Notes: generated from the sequence alone by a model not told the origin. Counted from the stretch's first letter, positions 24,865 through 34,499 are shown. The stretch is 64,000 nt of DNA from Fervidobacterium sp. UBA5837 (GCA_002432805.1 DJGV01000010.1:127571-191570); one strand, 5' to 3'. A program made the numbers and translations.

Positions 24865-26376
24865 ATGAAGAAGTATTTGGTTGCGTTGCTCATGCTATTC
24901 GTGGCTTTAGGCTTTTCAGCATCAGACTATATTGTTGTCGGGACGACAGATAAAATTAGAACTCTTGACCCAGCAAATTGCTATGACTATTTCTCAAGTA
25001 ACATACTTTTCAATGTCCTTGCAGGTCCAGTTGATTACAAAGTTGGAACTGCAGAAATAATTCCTTGGCTTTTTGAAAAGTGGACAGTCTCAAAAGATGG
25101 CTTGGTCTACACATTTACGATCAAGAAGGGTGCTGCATTTGAAGATGGTACTGCGATCGATGCAAGTGTATTCAAATGGTCTTGGGAAAGAGTTATGAAA
25201 CTTGGCGGAGACCCTGCATTCCTGCTTGGTGATGTAGTAGATAAAATAGAAGTGGTCAGTGCACAAACGCTGAAAGTAACGTTGAAGTACAAATTCTCCG
25301 CATTTGTGTCGGTGCTTGGATACACCGTTGGATTCCCAATGAATCCAAAAACTACACCAGCCGATAAGTTTATCGATGGTGCACCATCAGCATCTGGCCC
25401 ATACAAGGTGACCGAGTGGCAGAGAGATGTTAGGATGGTACTTGAAGCAAATCCAAAGTACTTTGGTGCAAAACCGAAGACACCAAAGATTATCATTCAG
25501 TTCTTTGAGAACTCTACGCAACTTAGGATGGCACTTGAGACTGGGCAGATAGATGTAGCTTATAGGCACATGGATCCAAACGATGTGCTCGATTTGCAAA
25601 AGAACCAAACGGAGCTTGGCCTAAAAGTTTATCTTGGTGCTAGCCCTCAAATTCGCTTTTTGGTTCTCAATGTGAAACAGAAACCATTTGATAATCCAGC
25701 AATTCGTCAGGCACTCTCTTATGCCGTTGACAGAGATGCAATAGTTAAGACTGTTTTCTCAGGATTAGCATCACCACTCTACACGCTCGTTCCAATTGGA
25801 TGGTGGAGCCATATCGATGTAATGCCAAAATACAATCCAAAACAGGCAACTCAGATGCTTCAAAAACTAGGTTACTCTTCAAGTAAACCATTAACGATAG
25901 ACTTGTGGTATACACCTTCTCACTATGGCTCAACAGAAGCTGATGTTGCACAACTGCTAAAACGCTCATTTGAAGCAACCGGTGTAGTAAAAGTGAACAT
26001 AAAGTACGCAGAATGGTCAACGTACGTTGAGTACTTCCTCAACGGAACGATGGGGCTCTTCTTACTCGGATGGTATCCAGATTACATGGACCCAGACGAC
26101 TATTTGTGGCCATTCTTAAGTAAGAGCGGTGCTGCATCGATGGGTAGTTTCTATGAAAGTGCAGAAGTTGAAGATCTAATGATAAAGGGTCGTGCTGCAA
26201 CAACTCTCCAGGAAAGAACAGCTCTATACCAGAGAGTTCAACAGATAGCTGCAAAGGATGCACCTTACATAACACTGTGGCAAGGTTTCGCAGATTGTGA
26301 GGCAAGGTCTAACATCTCTGGTATTGTGCTTGAACCATCCCAGATTTTCAGATACTACATCCTTGAGAAGAAATAA
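24865..26376 (+). CDS. ABC transporter substrate-binding protein, family 5 (Opp/Dpp type)
   Basis: 503 residues with a signal peptide (about 1-19, MKKYLVALLMLFVALGFSA) and no lipobox. The SBP_bac_5 pattern is clear: TDKIRTLDPANCYDYFSS, PWLFEKWTVSKDGLVYTFTIKKGAAFEDG, FDNPAIRQALSYAVDRDAIVK and GWYPDYMDPDDYLWPFL. These proteins bind peptides or, in Thermotogales, often oligosaccharides; the ligand cannot be read. AAAAGGGGG precedes the ATG. A hairpin terminator between this gene and the first permease probably makes the binding protein more abundant than the membrane parts. Confidence 0.94.
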   Translation: MKKYLVALLMLFVALGFSASDYIVVGTTDKIRTLDPANCYDYFSSNILFNVLAGPVDYKVGTAEIIPWLFEKWTVSKDGLVYTFTIKKGAAFEDGTAIDASVFKWSWERVMKLGGDPAFLLGDVVDKIEVVSAQTLKVTLKYKFSAFVSVLGYTVGFPMNPKTTPADKFIDGAPSASGPYKVTEWQRDVRMVLEANPKYFGAKPKTPKIIIQFFENSTQLRMALETGQIDVAYRHMDPNDVLDLQKNQTELGLKVYLGASPQIRFLVLNVKQKPFDNPAIRQALSYAVDRDAIVKTVFSGLASPLYTLVPIGWWSHIDVMPKYNPKQATQMLQKLGYSSSKPLTIDLWYTPSHYGSTEADVAQLLKRSFEATGVVKVNIKYAEWSTYVEYFLNGTMGLFLLGWYPDYMDPDDYLWPFLSKSGAASMGSFYESAEVEDLMIKGRAATTLQERTALYQRVQQIAAKDAPYITLWQGFADCEARSNISGIVLEPSQIFRYYILEKK

Positions 26377-26393
26377 TACTCAACTTTGGCATG

Positions 26394-26421
26394 AAAAAAG
26401 CCCGCTTCATGCGGGCTTTTT
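26394..26421 (+). terminator. Partial terminator between binding protein and permease genes
   Basis: Perfect stem AAAAAGCCCGC / GCGGGCTTTTT with a 5-base loop, 18 bases after the binding-protein stop and 37 before the permease start. In ABC operons such hairpins lower downstream expression. Confidence 0.85.
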
Positions 26422-26457
26422 CAAACTTAAAATTTAGAATGCAAGGGGTGATCGAAT

Positions 26458-27465
26458 TTGTCACTAAGAAGTTATATCTTGACTAGGATAATCCTGGCCT
26501 TACCTATGATATTCATCTTGCTGGTAGTCATATTCTTCTTGCTCCGCATCATACCCGGTGACCCTGTGTTGGCAATCCTTGGTGGAAAGGCGCCTCTTGA
26601 AGTGATCGAACAGAAACGGCACGAAATGGGTCTAGACAAACCAATAATGGTGCAATTCTTCGATTACTTGAAGGATGTGTTTACTGGAAATCTTGGAACT
26701 TCTACGTTAACGAATAGACCTGTTATAGAAGAGCTTAAAGATAGATTTCCTGCAACACTTGAACTTACGATCTTTGCATTCATCATCGCATTACTTATCG
26801 GATTATTCTGGGGTGCTGAAAGCGCTTGGCGAAAAGATGAGCCCCTTGATATTGGTGCAAGGGTGTATTCTGTGTTACTTTACTCTGTTCCAGTCTTTTG
26901 GTTTGGTCTCATTCTTCAACTGATTTTTGCATCGTATTTGCGATGGTTGCCAGTGGGTGGTAGAATCCCTGCTGTAACATCGTTCGAAGTACGAACGGGC
27001 CTTTATGTTCTCGATGCGATAATGTCCGGTGATTGGAAAGGACTTTTAGATGTCCTTCGTTACTTGGCATTACCGAGTATAACGCTTGGTATGGTAACAT
27101 CGAGTATATTTCTTAGGATGGTTAGAAACAATACCGTCTTGATACTCTCAAAAGACCTTGTTAAGGCAGCAAGGGCGCGGGGACTGAAGAAAAGAGTCGT
27201 ACTCTATGGTCATGCAGTCAAAAATGCGTTTGTCCCAATATTTACAATAATTGGTATGCAATTTGCATCACTACTTGCAGGAGCTATACTAACAGAAACT
27301 ACGTTTTCTTGGCCAGGGATAGGTAGCTATCTTGTGATGAAGATACGTTACAGAGACTTTCCTGCCATACAGGGTACAATCATATTTTTCGGATTGTTCA
27401 TAGTGGTAATTAGCATAATAATAGACATAGTAAATGCCCTTGTGGACCCGAGGGTTAGGTACTGA
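26458..27465 (+). CDS. ABC transporter permease, DppB/OppB type
   Basis: 335 residues, six helices. The start is TTG with AAGGGGTGA upstream. The N-terminus SYILTRIILALPMIFILLVVIFFLLRIIPGDPVLAILGG is the OppB/DppB signature; the loop KAARARGLKKRVVLYGHAVKNAFVPI carries the EAA-like contact with the ATPases, and TETTFSWPGIGSYLVMKIRYRDFPAIQGTII is the usual C-terminal block. It forms the channel with the next gene, 11 bases downstream. Confidence 0.95.
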   Translation: MSLRSYILTRIILALPMIFILLVVIFFLLRIIPGDPVLAILGGKAPLEVIEQKRHEMGLDKPIMVQFFDYLKDVFTGNLGTSTLTNRPVIEELKDRFPATLELTIFAFIIALLIGLFWGAESAWRKDEPLDIGARVYSVLLYSVPVFWFGLILQLIFASYLRWLPVGGRIPAVTSFEVRTGLYVLDAIMSGDWKGLLDVLRYLALPSITLGMVTSSIFLRMVRNNTVLILSKDLVKAARARGLKKRVVLYGHAVKNAFVPIFTIIGMQFASLLAGAILTETTFSWPGIGSYLVMKIRYRDFPAIQGTIIFFGLFIVVISIIIDIVNALVDPRVRY

Positions 27466-27476
27466 GGAGGGATTCT

Positions 27477-28355
27477 GTGGCTAGAGATAAAAAATTCGTT
27501 AGTGAGAGAATAGGCGATTTTGCAAGAGATTTATTTGGTTCTGGAACTGGCAGATTGACACTAATAGGTTCCTTCATTCTGATATTCTACGTCATCTTGG
27601 CAGTATTTGCACCATATATCGCGCCTTATGACCCTATAGAAAGAGTGGGGCTTTCTTTAGAACCACCATCAAAGGATTTTTGGTTTGGAACGGACAATCT
27701 CGGTAGAGATATATTAAGCAGAGTAATATACGGTTCAAGAATTGCATTGAGTATATCATTTCTTGGCGTTGCAGTTGCGTTTATCATTGGTGTACCACTC
27801 GGGTTAATTTCAGGGTACGTTGGTGGTTGGTTAGATCGTGTTTTGACACTTATAATGGATGCGATGTACGTATTCCCAGGGCTTATCCTTGCAATAGCGG
27901 TTGCAGCAGTGCTTGGTCCAGGTATTGTAAATATATCGATTTCGATAGCCGTTGTTTACACACCTACATATTTCAGAGTTATACGAAACCAAGTGGCAGC
28001 AGTAAAGGATGAAATGTACGTAGAAGCAGCCAGGGCACTTGGTGCAAAGAGATGGGAGATAATTTTGAAATACATATTCCCGAATGTTTTGCCATCGGTT
28101 GTTGTCGTACTTTCGATGAATCTTGCCGATGCGCTCATGACCGAAGCAGGACTTTCATTCTTAGGCCTTGGCATTGCACCTCCCACTCCAGATTGGGGAT
28201 TCGATTTGAATAGTGGCCAGCGATTTGTCCTTAGCAGGGCTTGGTGGGGTATTGTCTTCCCAGGCTTGGCCATCGTCTTTGCGGCCCTCGGATTTTCCAT
28301 TTTCAGTGAGGGAATAAACGAACTCCTCAATCCGACAATACGTGAGCGGAGGTGA
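27477..28355 (+). CDS. ABC transporter permease, DppC/OppC type
   Basis: 292 residues starting at GTG with GGAGGG in front. A cytoplasmic N-terminus leads into helix 1; APYDPIERVGLSLEPPSKDFWFGTDNLGRDILSRVIYGSR is the OppC/DppC hallmark (read in segments), and EAARALGAKRWEIILKYIFPNVLP is the EAA loop. The end, EAGLSFLGLGIAPPTPDWGFDL and SEGINELLNP, is typical. Pairs with the DppB-type subunit. Confidence 0.96.
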   Translation: MARDKKFVSERIGDFARDLFGSGTGRLTLIGSFILIFYVILAVFAPYIAPYDPIERVGLSLEPPSKDFWFGTDNLGRDILSRVIYGSRIALSISFLGVAVAFIIGVPLGLISGYVGGWLDRVLTLIMDAMYVFPGLILAIAVAAVLGPGIVNISISIAVVYTPTYFRVIRNQVAAVKDEMYVEAARALGAKRWEIILKYIFPNVLPSVVVVLSMNLADALMTEAGLSFLGLGIAPPTPDWGFDLNSGQRFVLSRAWWGIVFPGLAIVFAALGFSIFSEGINELLNPTIRERR

Positions 28356-28361
28356 GGTTTG

Positions 28362-29348
28362 ATGGCAAAAAACGAAGGAGAAGCTGTACTTAGAGCAGAA
28401 AATTTGAAAATTCACTACAAGACGAAAAAGAGTTATGTTAAGGCTGTCGATGGCATAGACCTCACGCTAAGAAAGGGTGAGACGATAGGTATTGTTGGAG
28501 AATCTGGCTGCGGAAAATCAACTTTTGGTCAAGGCATACTCAAACTCTTACCACAAAAGACAAAGTACTATGGAAAATTGCTTGTACGCGATGTTGATGT
28601 AACACCCCTTAGGGAAAATGATATGAGAAAGGTTAGAGGAAAAGTTGTTGGGATGATATTTCAAGACCCGATGACTTCACTTAATCCAATTACAAAGGTA
28701 GAAAAATTGTTTTATGAAACACTAGAAGAACACAATCCCGGAATTTCTTTCAACGAATCACGAGAGGTTACCGCACAGATATTGCAGAAAGTGGGTATAG
28801 AACCAAGAAGAATGAGAGAATACCCATTTCAGTTCAGTGGTGGTATGAGACAGCGTGTGATGATTGCATTGGCGTTGGTGCTGAATCCAGACATCATCGT
28901 TGCTGATGAGCCCACAACATCGCTCGATGTCATAGTTCAAGCACAGATACTAAACTTACTCGATGAACTCAGGCAGTCTTACAATGCATCGATCATATTG
29001 ATAACACACGACCTCGGTGTTGTCGCAGAGATGGCAGATAGGATCGCAGTGATGTACGCAGGGCACATAGTAGAGCAAAATGAAAAAGAGAAAATCTACT
29101 ATGAGCCAAAACATCCGTACACAAAATTACTACTCAAAAGTATCCCCAATACAAATCCAAAAGACTTGGAATTGACATTCATTCCAGGTTCTCCACCATC
29201 GCTTGTAAATCCGCCTATTGGTTGCAGATTTGCAAGTAGGTGTCCGTACAAGATGTCCATATGTGATGAAAAGGAACCTCCAGTTGTAGAAATCGATGGT
29301 GGAATGGTAAAGTGTTGGCTTTACACTCAAGGAAGTGATAACCAATGA
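28362..29348 (+). CDS. ABC transporter ATPase, OppD/DppD type
   Basis: 328 residues from ATG 28362 (GGAGGTGAGG upstream; a TTG three bases earlier is unlikely). Walker A GESGCGKST, Q-loop MIFQDPMTSLNP, signature FSGGMRQR, Walker B IIVADEPTTSLD and H-loop ITHDLGVVAEMADRIAVMYAG are complete. The C-terminal GCRFASRCPYKMSICDE has the three Cys of the OppD/OppF tail, which can bind a metal or Fe-S cluster in some members. Powers the transporter with the next gene. Confidence 0.96.
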   Translation: MAKNEGEAVLRAENLKIHYKTKKSYVKAVDGIDLTLRKGETIGIVGESGCGKSTFGQGILKLLPQKTKYYGKLLVRDVDVTPLRENDMRKVRGKVVGMIFQDPMTSLNPITKVEKLFYETLEEHNPGISFNESREVTAQILQKVGIEPRRMREYPFQFSGGMRQRVMIALALVLNPDIIVADEPTTSLDVIVQAQILNLLDELRQSYNASIILITHDLGVVAEMADRIAVMYAGHIVEQNEKEKIYYEPKHPYTKLLLKSIPNTNPKDLELTFIPGSPPSLVNPPIGCRFASRCPYKMSICDEKEPPVVEIDGGMVKCWLYTQGSDNQ

Positions 29349-30358
29349 GTTTAGTACGCTTACAGGATATACGGAAATACTTCCCAGTCAAAAGAAGTAT
29401 AGGAGAAGTCCTCCTGAGAACGTCACAAAGCTTCGTTAAAGCGGTAGATGGTATCTCCTTTGAAATAAAAGCAGGTGAGACGTTCGGCCTTGTTGGTGAA
29501 TCAGGGAGTGGCAAGACAACGACTGGCAGAATTGTGTTACGCCTCATTGAACCTACCGAAGGAACGATAGAGTTCGATGGCAAAGATATAACGAAACTCG
29601 GTAGCGATGAAATGAGAAAGCTTAGAAAGGATATGCAAATAATCTTCCAAGACCCAATGGCCGCACTCAATCCGTACATGAAGATAGGCGATGCGATAAA
29701 ACATGGTCTTGATATACACAACATAGGAAACACGCAAAGTGAGAGGAAAAAACTCATATGCGAGATGCTCGAAAGAGTGAATTTACAAGCAGACCTCTAC
29801 GATAGATACCCGCACGAACTCTCCGGCGGCCAGAGACAACGCATCGTGATCGCACGTGCACTGATACTTAGACCAAAATTTGTCGTCGCAGACGAGGCGC
29901 TTGCCATGCTCGATGTTTCCGTACGTTCTCAACTGCTTCAGCTTCTAATAGAACTGAAAAAGGAAATGAATTTGACATTCCTATTCATAACACACGACCT
30001 TGCAACGACAAAGTATATGTGCAACAGAATAGGTGTAATGTATCTGGGAAAGTTCGTCGAAATAGGAACATACCAGCATATCTACGAATCACCGATGCAT
30101 CCGTACACCAAGGCACTGATATCGGCAATCCCCGAACCAGATCCGAAAATAATGGAATCAAAAAAGCGTCTCATACCCGAAGGAGAAGTGCCAAATCCAA
30201 TCAATCCACCTTCAGGATGCCGCTTTCATCCAAGATGTCCTTACGTAATGGATGTTTGCAAAAATGTTGAACCACCACTTGTAAAATCTCCGGATGACAG
30301 ACTAATCGCATGTCACTTGTACACTGAAAAGAGCGCGGTTCAACAGCAAGACTCATAA
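29345..30358 (+). CDS. ABC transporter ATPase, OppF/DppF type
   Basis: 337 residues; ATG overlaps the previous stop (ATGA). Walker A GESGSGKTT, IIFQDPMAALNP, signature LSGGQRQR, Walker B FVVADEA and the His loop FITHDLATTKYM are present, with the Cys-bearing tail GCRFHPRCPYVMDVC. The D-loop reads DEALAMLD, where most homologues have DEPVSALD; the catalytic Glu stays. Last gene of the five-gene operon; a bidirectional terminator follows. Confidence 0.95.
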   Translation: MSLVRLQDIRKYFPVKRSIGEVLLRTSQSFVKAVDGISFEIKAGETFGLVGESGSGKTTTGRIVLRLIEPTEGTIEFDGKDITKLGSDEMRKLRKDMQIIFQDPMAALNPYMKIGDAIKHGLDIHNIGNTQSERKKLICEMLERVNLQADLYDRYPHELSGGQRQRIVIARALILRPKFVVADEALAMLDVSVRSQLLQLLIELKKEMNLTFLFITHDLATTKYMCNRIGVMYLGKFVEIGTYQHIYESPMHPYTKALISAIPEPDPKIMESKKRLIPEGEVPNPINPPSGCRFHPRCPYVMDVCKNVEPPLVKSPDDRLIACHLYTEKSAVQQQDS

Positions 30359-30390
30359 TACACCTTGATTTAGAATGATTTAAGATTGAA

Positions 30391-30426
30391 AAAAGCAGGT
30401 AGGTGACTCTCTCATCTACCTGTTTT
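30391..30426. terminator. Bidirectional terminator between opp-type and proline operons
   Basis: 11-bp stem CAGGTAGGTGA / TCATCTACCTG (one G-U on the plus RNA) with loop CTCTC; four T follow on the plus strand and six on the minus strand. Confidence 0.85.
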
Positions 30427-30441
30427 CATCGACATCTTATC

Positions 30442-30462
30442 TTTATACCAAAATGGTATAAA
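30442..30462. repeat. Palindrome TTTATACCA-AAA-TGGTATAAA (copy 2)
   Basis: Perfect 9-bp arms around AAA, between two convergent operons. The inner 13 bases equal the palindrome at 23893-23905. Position argues against an operator here; it may be a dispersed element or a hairpin at the proC 3' end. Confidence 0.5.
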
Positions 30463-30493
30463 ACATCTCCGAAAGATGGTGTAACCTATTGGT

Positions 30494-31312
30494 TCATAAC
30501 TGTTTGCTCTTGAGATAAGCCTCATATATTGCAGACATGATTGCACCTTTGACGCCGTCTTTTTCCAGTTCGTACAATCCCCTTATCGTTACACCGCCGG
30601 GTGATGAGACCATATACTTCAACCTTGATGGTTCTATGCTCATATGCTCAAGTAGATTTATCGAACCTTCGAATGTTTTTAGAACAATGTTCCTTGCGTA
30701 ATCTGGATTAACACCTATGTTTATCGCACCATCGATGAAGCTTTCCAGCACAAAAGCAACGAATGCAGGCCCACTGCTGCCCAAAACGGTAAATGCATCG
30801 AATTTCTCCTCTTCCAAGTCCATGATTTCACCAAGTGGTGAGAGCAGATTCTTGAATATCTTCTTCTCTTGCTCGCAGATGGAATGACTGTAACCAACTG
30901 CGGTGATACCGGCAGAAATCTTTGCAGTAATCGTCGGCATTATCCTTATGACTTTCGCCTTTTCCGTTGCGTTCATCAACTCTTCCAAAGATTTTCCAGC
31001 GATCGTACTGACTATGATCCCATGTTCTTGCGGCACATTTCGTATATCGGCAAAAACAGGTGCAGATTGCTGTGGTTTAACGCAGACAAAAGTAAAGTCA
31101 GAACTGCTGTATACATCCTGAACTCCACTACAGATCTTTATGCTCTCAGAACTTTCGTACTTCCTAATCTTGTCGATGGATCTGTTGAATATGTTGAAAA
31201 GATATCCGCCAGAATTCTCCGAATTGCTAAGCACTTCCAATATCATGCTTCCCACGTTTCCAACACCGATGATTCCTATCTTTGTAACACTCATACCATC
31301 CGTCGCATCCAT
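30494..31312 (-). CDS. proC: Pyrroline-5-carboxylate reductase
   Basis: 272 residues from ATG 31312, which has TTGGAGGA in front and lies one base past the proB stop. ProC reduces pyrroline-5-carboxylate to proline with NAD(P)H, the last step of the pathway. Seen: the Rossmann loop IGIIGVGNVGSMI, FVCVKPQQ, VRIMPTITAKISAGITAV, TVLGSSGPAFVAFVLESFIDGAI and the C-terminal SPGGVTIRGLYELEKDGVKGAIM. Third gene of proA-proB-proC. Confidence 0.96.
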   Translation of the reverse strand: MDATDGMSVTKIGIIGVGNVGSMILEVLSNSENSGGYLFNIFNRSIDKIRKYESSESIKICSGVQDVYSSSDFTFVCVKPQQSAPVFADIRNVPQEHGIIVSTIAGKSLEELMNATEKAKVIRIMPTITAKISAGITAVGYSHSICEQEKKIFKNLLSPLGEIMDLEEEKFDAFTVLGSSGPAFVAFVLESFIDGAINIGVNPDYARNIVLKTFEGSINLLEHMSIEPSRLKYMVSSPGGVTIRGLYELEKDGVKGAIMSAIYEAYLKSKQL

Positions 31313-31313
31313 A

Positions 31314-32375
31314 CTATCGTCCTCCAATGATAATGTTGTCTGCATGAATGACTTCTTCGTACGTAAAGAGTTCTTCTGGTATCTCGGAACTTTTCAACCC
31401 CATTATCCGTTTGACTTCCTGTGAAGTATAGTTCACAATCCCCTTTGCTACGATTGACCCGTTGAAAGCAACATTTACGCTATCTCCCTTCTCAAATTGG
31501 CCGTCAACGCTAACGATACCGACTGGAAGCAGGCTCTTCCTTTTCTTCAACGCCTCGTATGCCCCCTCGTTTATGTGCAAGCTCCCTTTCGACTTGCTGA
31601 GATACTTTAGCCAAGACTTTCTACTCGATAACTTCTTTTGAATCGATGGTGTGAATTTTGTACCAGGATTCTGCGATGAGCACACCAGGTCTATGTTGTT
31701 CAGATCATTCCCATTGATTATGTACGCTTCAACACCACTTTCTGCTGCCATGAGTGCAGCTGAAATCTTAGATGTAATCCCGCCAGTTCCAAAAGTTGTA
31801 CCCTCAATAGATGCTATCTTGGCACCTTGAACATACTCCTTTATCAAATTACCATTTTCATCGATGACACCATCAACAGATGTCATCAAAATCAGATACT
31901 CTGCACTCCAACATATGGAAAACATGGCAGAGAGTGTGTCGTTATCGCCAAATTTTATCTCATCGACGGCAACTGTATCATTTTCATTTATTATTGGTAC
32001 AATGCCGAGCCCTTTCAACCCTATGAGCGTATTGCGCAGATTGAGATACCGCTTGTGATCAGAAAAGTCGTCTTTTGTCAGCAATATTTGCGCTATCTTT
32101 CTTTGGTAAAAATCGAACGCATTTTGATATATATTCATCAATTGAACTTGTCCAACCGCACACAGCGCTTGCTTTGAAATCAAATTGTTCGTTGATTTAT
32201 CCAAGCCAAGGTACGTTTTACCAGAGGCACCCGCTCCAGAAGTCACCAGAGCAACTTCGTGGTCTGCATCCAAAAGCTTGTTTATTTTAGAAACAAGCTC
32301 GATCAGATAACTCTTTCTAACACCTCTTTGATTCACCAACAAATTGCTCCCAACCTTTATCACCATTCGAGCCAT
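31314..32375 (-). CDS. proB: Glutamate 5-kinase with PUA domain
   Basis: 353 residues. Phosphorylates glutamate at the gamma-carboxyl, the first committed step of proline synthesis. The amino-acid kinase domain shows MVIKVGSNLLVNQRG, VTSGAGASGKTYLG, NENDTVAVDEIKFGDNDTLSA and FGTGGITSKISAALMAAESGVEAYIING. From about residue 270 a PUA domain follows (SKGSLHINEGAYEALKKRKSLLPVGIVSVDG), the form that is often feedback-inhibited by proline. GGAGTG precedes the ATG. It sits between proA and proC. Confidence 0.97.
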   Translation of the reverse strand: MARMVIKVGSNLLVNQRGVRKSYLIELVSKINKLLDADHEVALVTSGAGASGKTYLGLDKSTNNLISKQALCAVGQVQLMNIYQNAFDFYQRKIAQILLTKDDFSDHKRYLNLRNTLIGLKGLGIVPIINENDTVAVDEIKFGDNDTLSAMFSICWSAEYLILMTSVDGVIDENGNLIKEYVQGAKIASIEGTTFGTGGITSKISAALMAAESGVEAYIINGNDLNNIDLVCSSQNPGTKFTPSIQKKLSSRKSWLKYLSKSKGSLHINEGAYEALKKRKSLLPVGIVSVDGQFEKGDSVNVAFNGSIVAKGIVNYTSQEVKRIMGLKSSEIPEELFTYEEVIHADNIIIGGR

Positions 32376-32415
32376 GCAATCACTCCAAACTTATCGATGT
32401 AGGTCTTTCTTGGAC

Positions 32416-33660
32416 TCAATACCTGATGTTGTAATCGCCGAAGATGGTGTACTTCGTCGTTGTTAAGTCTCTCAATCCAACTGGACCGCGTGCGTGCAGT
32501 TTTTGCGTGCTTATACCGATCTCAGCACCCATCCCAAACTGGCTCCCATCCGTAAAACGTGTAGATGCGTTGATATAAACTGCAGAAGAATCTATGGAAT
32601 CGATGAACTTCATTGCATTCGTGTAATTCTCAGTTAGAATTGCCTCGGAATGCTTTGTAGAGTACTTATTGATGTGAGCAATTGCTTCTTCCAACCCACT
32701 TACGACCTTTACGGAAATGATGTAATCCAGATACTCCGTGCTCCAATCTTCTTGCGTTGCAGGGACGCACTGTATGATCTCTTGCGTTTGCTCACATCCT
32801 CTGATTTCCACATACCTTTCATCGAACAGTTCTTTCAATTTTGGCAAGAAAACCTGCGCAATTCCTTCATGAACGAGTAGAGTTTCCACAGCATTACATG
32901 TGCCAGGCCGTTGAGTTTTTGCATTGTCTACTATAGCCAAAGACTTCTCGACATTTGCACTTTCATCGACGAAGATATGACATACACCTGCGCCCGTTTC
33001 CAACACTGGAACCTTCGAATTTTGCACAACGTATTCTATGAGAGATTTGCCACCACGTGGAATGACGAGGTCTATATAATCTCGCTGTTTTATCAAAAAG
33101 TCCACAACTGATCTATCGGTTTGCTCCACCAATTCCGCCGCGCTTTCAGGCAAATTACTCTTTCTCAACGCAGATTTCATAACATCGACTATAGCCTTGT
33201 TGGAATTGATCGCATCAGATCCCCCTTTTAGCAAGATACAATTGCCAGATTTCAGCGCCAAAATCGTTGTCTCCAACGTAACATTGGGTCGTGACTCGTA
33301 GATGACAGAAAGTACTCCGAGTGGGACACGAGTCTTGTATATCTTCAATCCATCTTCACGCACATACGAATCGACCACCTCGCCAATGGGGTCTTTTAGT
33401 TCGACCACGTCGTTACAGGCATCCACCATTTCATCGATTCTTCTATAATTCAGAACCAACCTATCGATCAGAGACTCTTTCATGCCTTTTTGCCTTGCAC
33501 TTTCGACATCTTTTGAATTCTCAGCGAGTATATATTCCCTATTTGCCAAAATCTCGTCAGCTATAAGTTTCAGTGCATCGTTCCTATCTCTTGCCTTGGA
33601 TGTTGAAAGGATCTTAGACGCATCTTTAAGAAGTGATAATTTCTTCAATACATCATCCAT
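32416..33660 (-). CDS. proA: Gamma-glutamyl phosphate reductase
   Basis: 414 residues, full length. Reduces gamma-glutamyl phosphate to glutamate semialdehyde with NADPH. Seen: the cofactor-binding VPLGVLSVIYESRPNVTLE, ILLKGGSDAINSN, LVIPRGGKSLIEYVVQNSKVPVLETGAGVCHIFVD, the catalytic Cys in KTQRPGTCNAVETLLVH, and ARGPVGLRDLTTTKYTIFGD. GGGGGAAG lies before the ATG. First gene of the proline operon, behind an extended -10 promoter. Confidence 0.98.
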   Translation of the reverse strand: MDDVLKKLSLLKDASKILSTSKARDRNDALKLIADEILANREYILAENSKDVESARQKGMKESLIDRLVLNYRRIDEMVDACNDVVELKDPIGEVVDSYVREDGLKIYKTRVPLGVLSVIYESRPNVTLETTILALKSGNCILLKGGSDAINSNKAIVDVMKSALRKSNLPESAAELVEQTDRSVVDFLIKQRDYIDLVIPRGGKSLIEYVVQNSKVPVLETGAGVCHIFVDESANVEKSLAIVDNAKTQRPGTCNAVETLLVHEGIAQVFLPKLKELFDERYVEIRGCEQTQEIIQCVPATQEDWSTEYLDYIISVKVVSGLEEAIAHINKYSTKHSEAILTENYTNAMKFIDSIDSSAVYINASTRFTDGSQFGMGAEIGISTQKLHARGPVGLRDLTTTKYTIFGDYNIRY

Positions 33661-33721
33661 ACTCTTCCCCCCTCAGTTAACAGCATCAATGTTTAGCAAC
33701 CAAATCCTCTAAATTTTCGAT

Positions 33722-33752
33722 ATTATACCACGCACATAACAGTTTTCTGCAA
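33722..33752 (-). promoter_or_regulatory. Promoter of proA-proB-proC
   Basis: Minus strand: TATAAT (33722-33727) preceded by TGG, giving an extended -10 (TGnTATAAT); TTGCAG 19 bases upstream is a weak -35. Confidence 0.55.
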
Positions 33753-34499
33753 TTACATAGCCTATTAGAAAACCAAATCACAAAATTCTACCAAATTCCG
33801 CTTTGTAAACGGTTCACTTAAGAATTGTGAAAAAACTCCGCGTGCATTTATGCCACGCAGAGTTTACCGCTTTTCTTCATTTACTGCATCAGATTTTGAA
33901 CCTAGTTAACACAATTAGAACATCACAAACTTCATTAAACCACCGTATAGGAGGAAACAAGGATATCGAAAATTCCCAAAACTGTGCATTTCCATTGAGC
34001 AACATTGTTGTAATCTATAGTGACCACGAATACTTAATTACATCTAAATCATCTATTGCTGACGCTTCCGATTCTTTGATTAGTGACTTCTCGTACAGAG
34101 AGCATATCTTTGACAGACCTTCTTGAAACGTCTGAAAAGCAGATATAGTATCTTTTCCCTGATTCTACTCCACCTCCAGTTTTTATCCGAAAAGATAAGA
34201 ACCACCACGAATAGAAATGTCCCCTATAACCTCATAAGAATTAGGAAACTATCACTTCGATAATATTCAAATATACGCAGAATATATGCAATTATGCTAA
34301 TTTTGATGCATCTAATCATGAGGTGGGCATTAAATAAAGGGGAAATGAGAGATGCAATGACTGCTACGCAAAAAATAGGGGCACCAAAAATCCTCTTTTT
34401 GTCGTTTATTCATAACACATTCAGAGTTTTCTCGTTTTTCGCAAGTGTCAAAGTCGGAAAGAACAAATCAAAATCAAAGGTATACATGGGATAGTAGTA
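33753..34499. other. Gene-free stretch, possibly decayed coding DNA
   Basis: About 750 bases with no convincing gene. Minus-strand translation gives short protein-like fragments in changing frames (for example NAQFWEFSISLF and DDLDVIKYSWSL) broken by stops, which suggests but does not prove a decayed gene. It contains the hairpin at 33831-33865 and a possible weak terminator after the SIMPL gene around 34370-34403. Confidence 0.4.
33831..33865 (-). terminator. Hairpin with minus-strand T run
   Basis: Stem AAACTC-c-GCGTG / CACGC-a-GAGTTT (one mismatch), followed on the minus strand by six T. It has no obvious gene directly upstream, so it may end the SIMPL transcript or belong to the decayed region. 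Confidence 0.55.

Noticed and set aside
33827..34126. 99-codon plus-strand frame.
   Set aside because: Begins inside a hairpin, lacks a ribosome site, and its composition (His, Ser, Ile rich) is unlike the neighbouring proteins.
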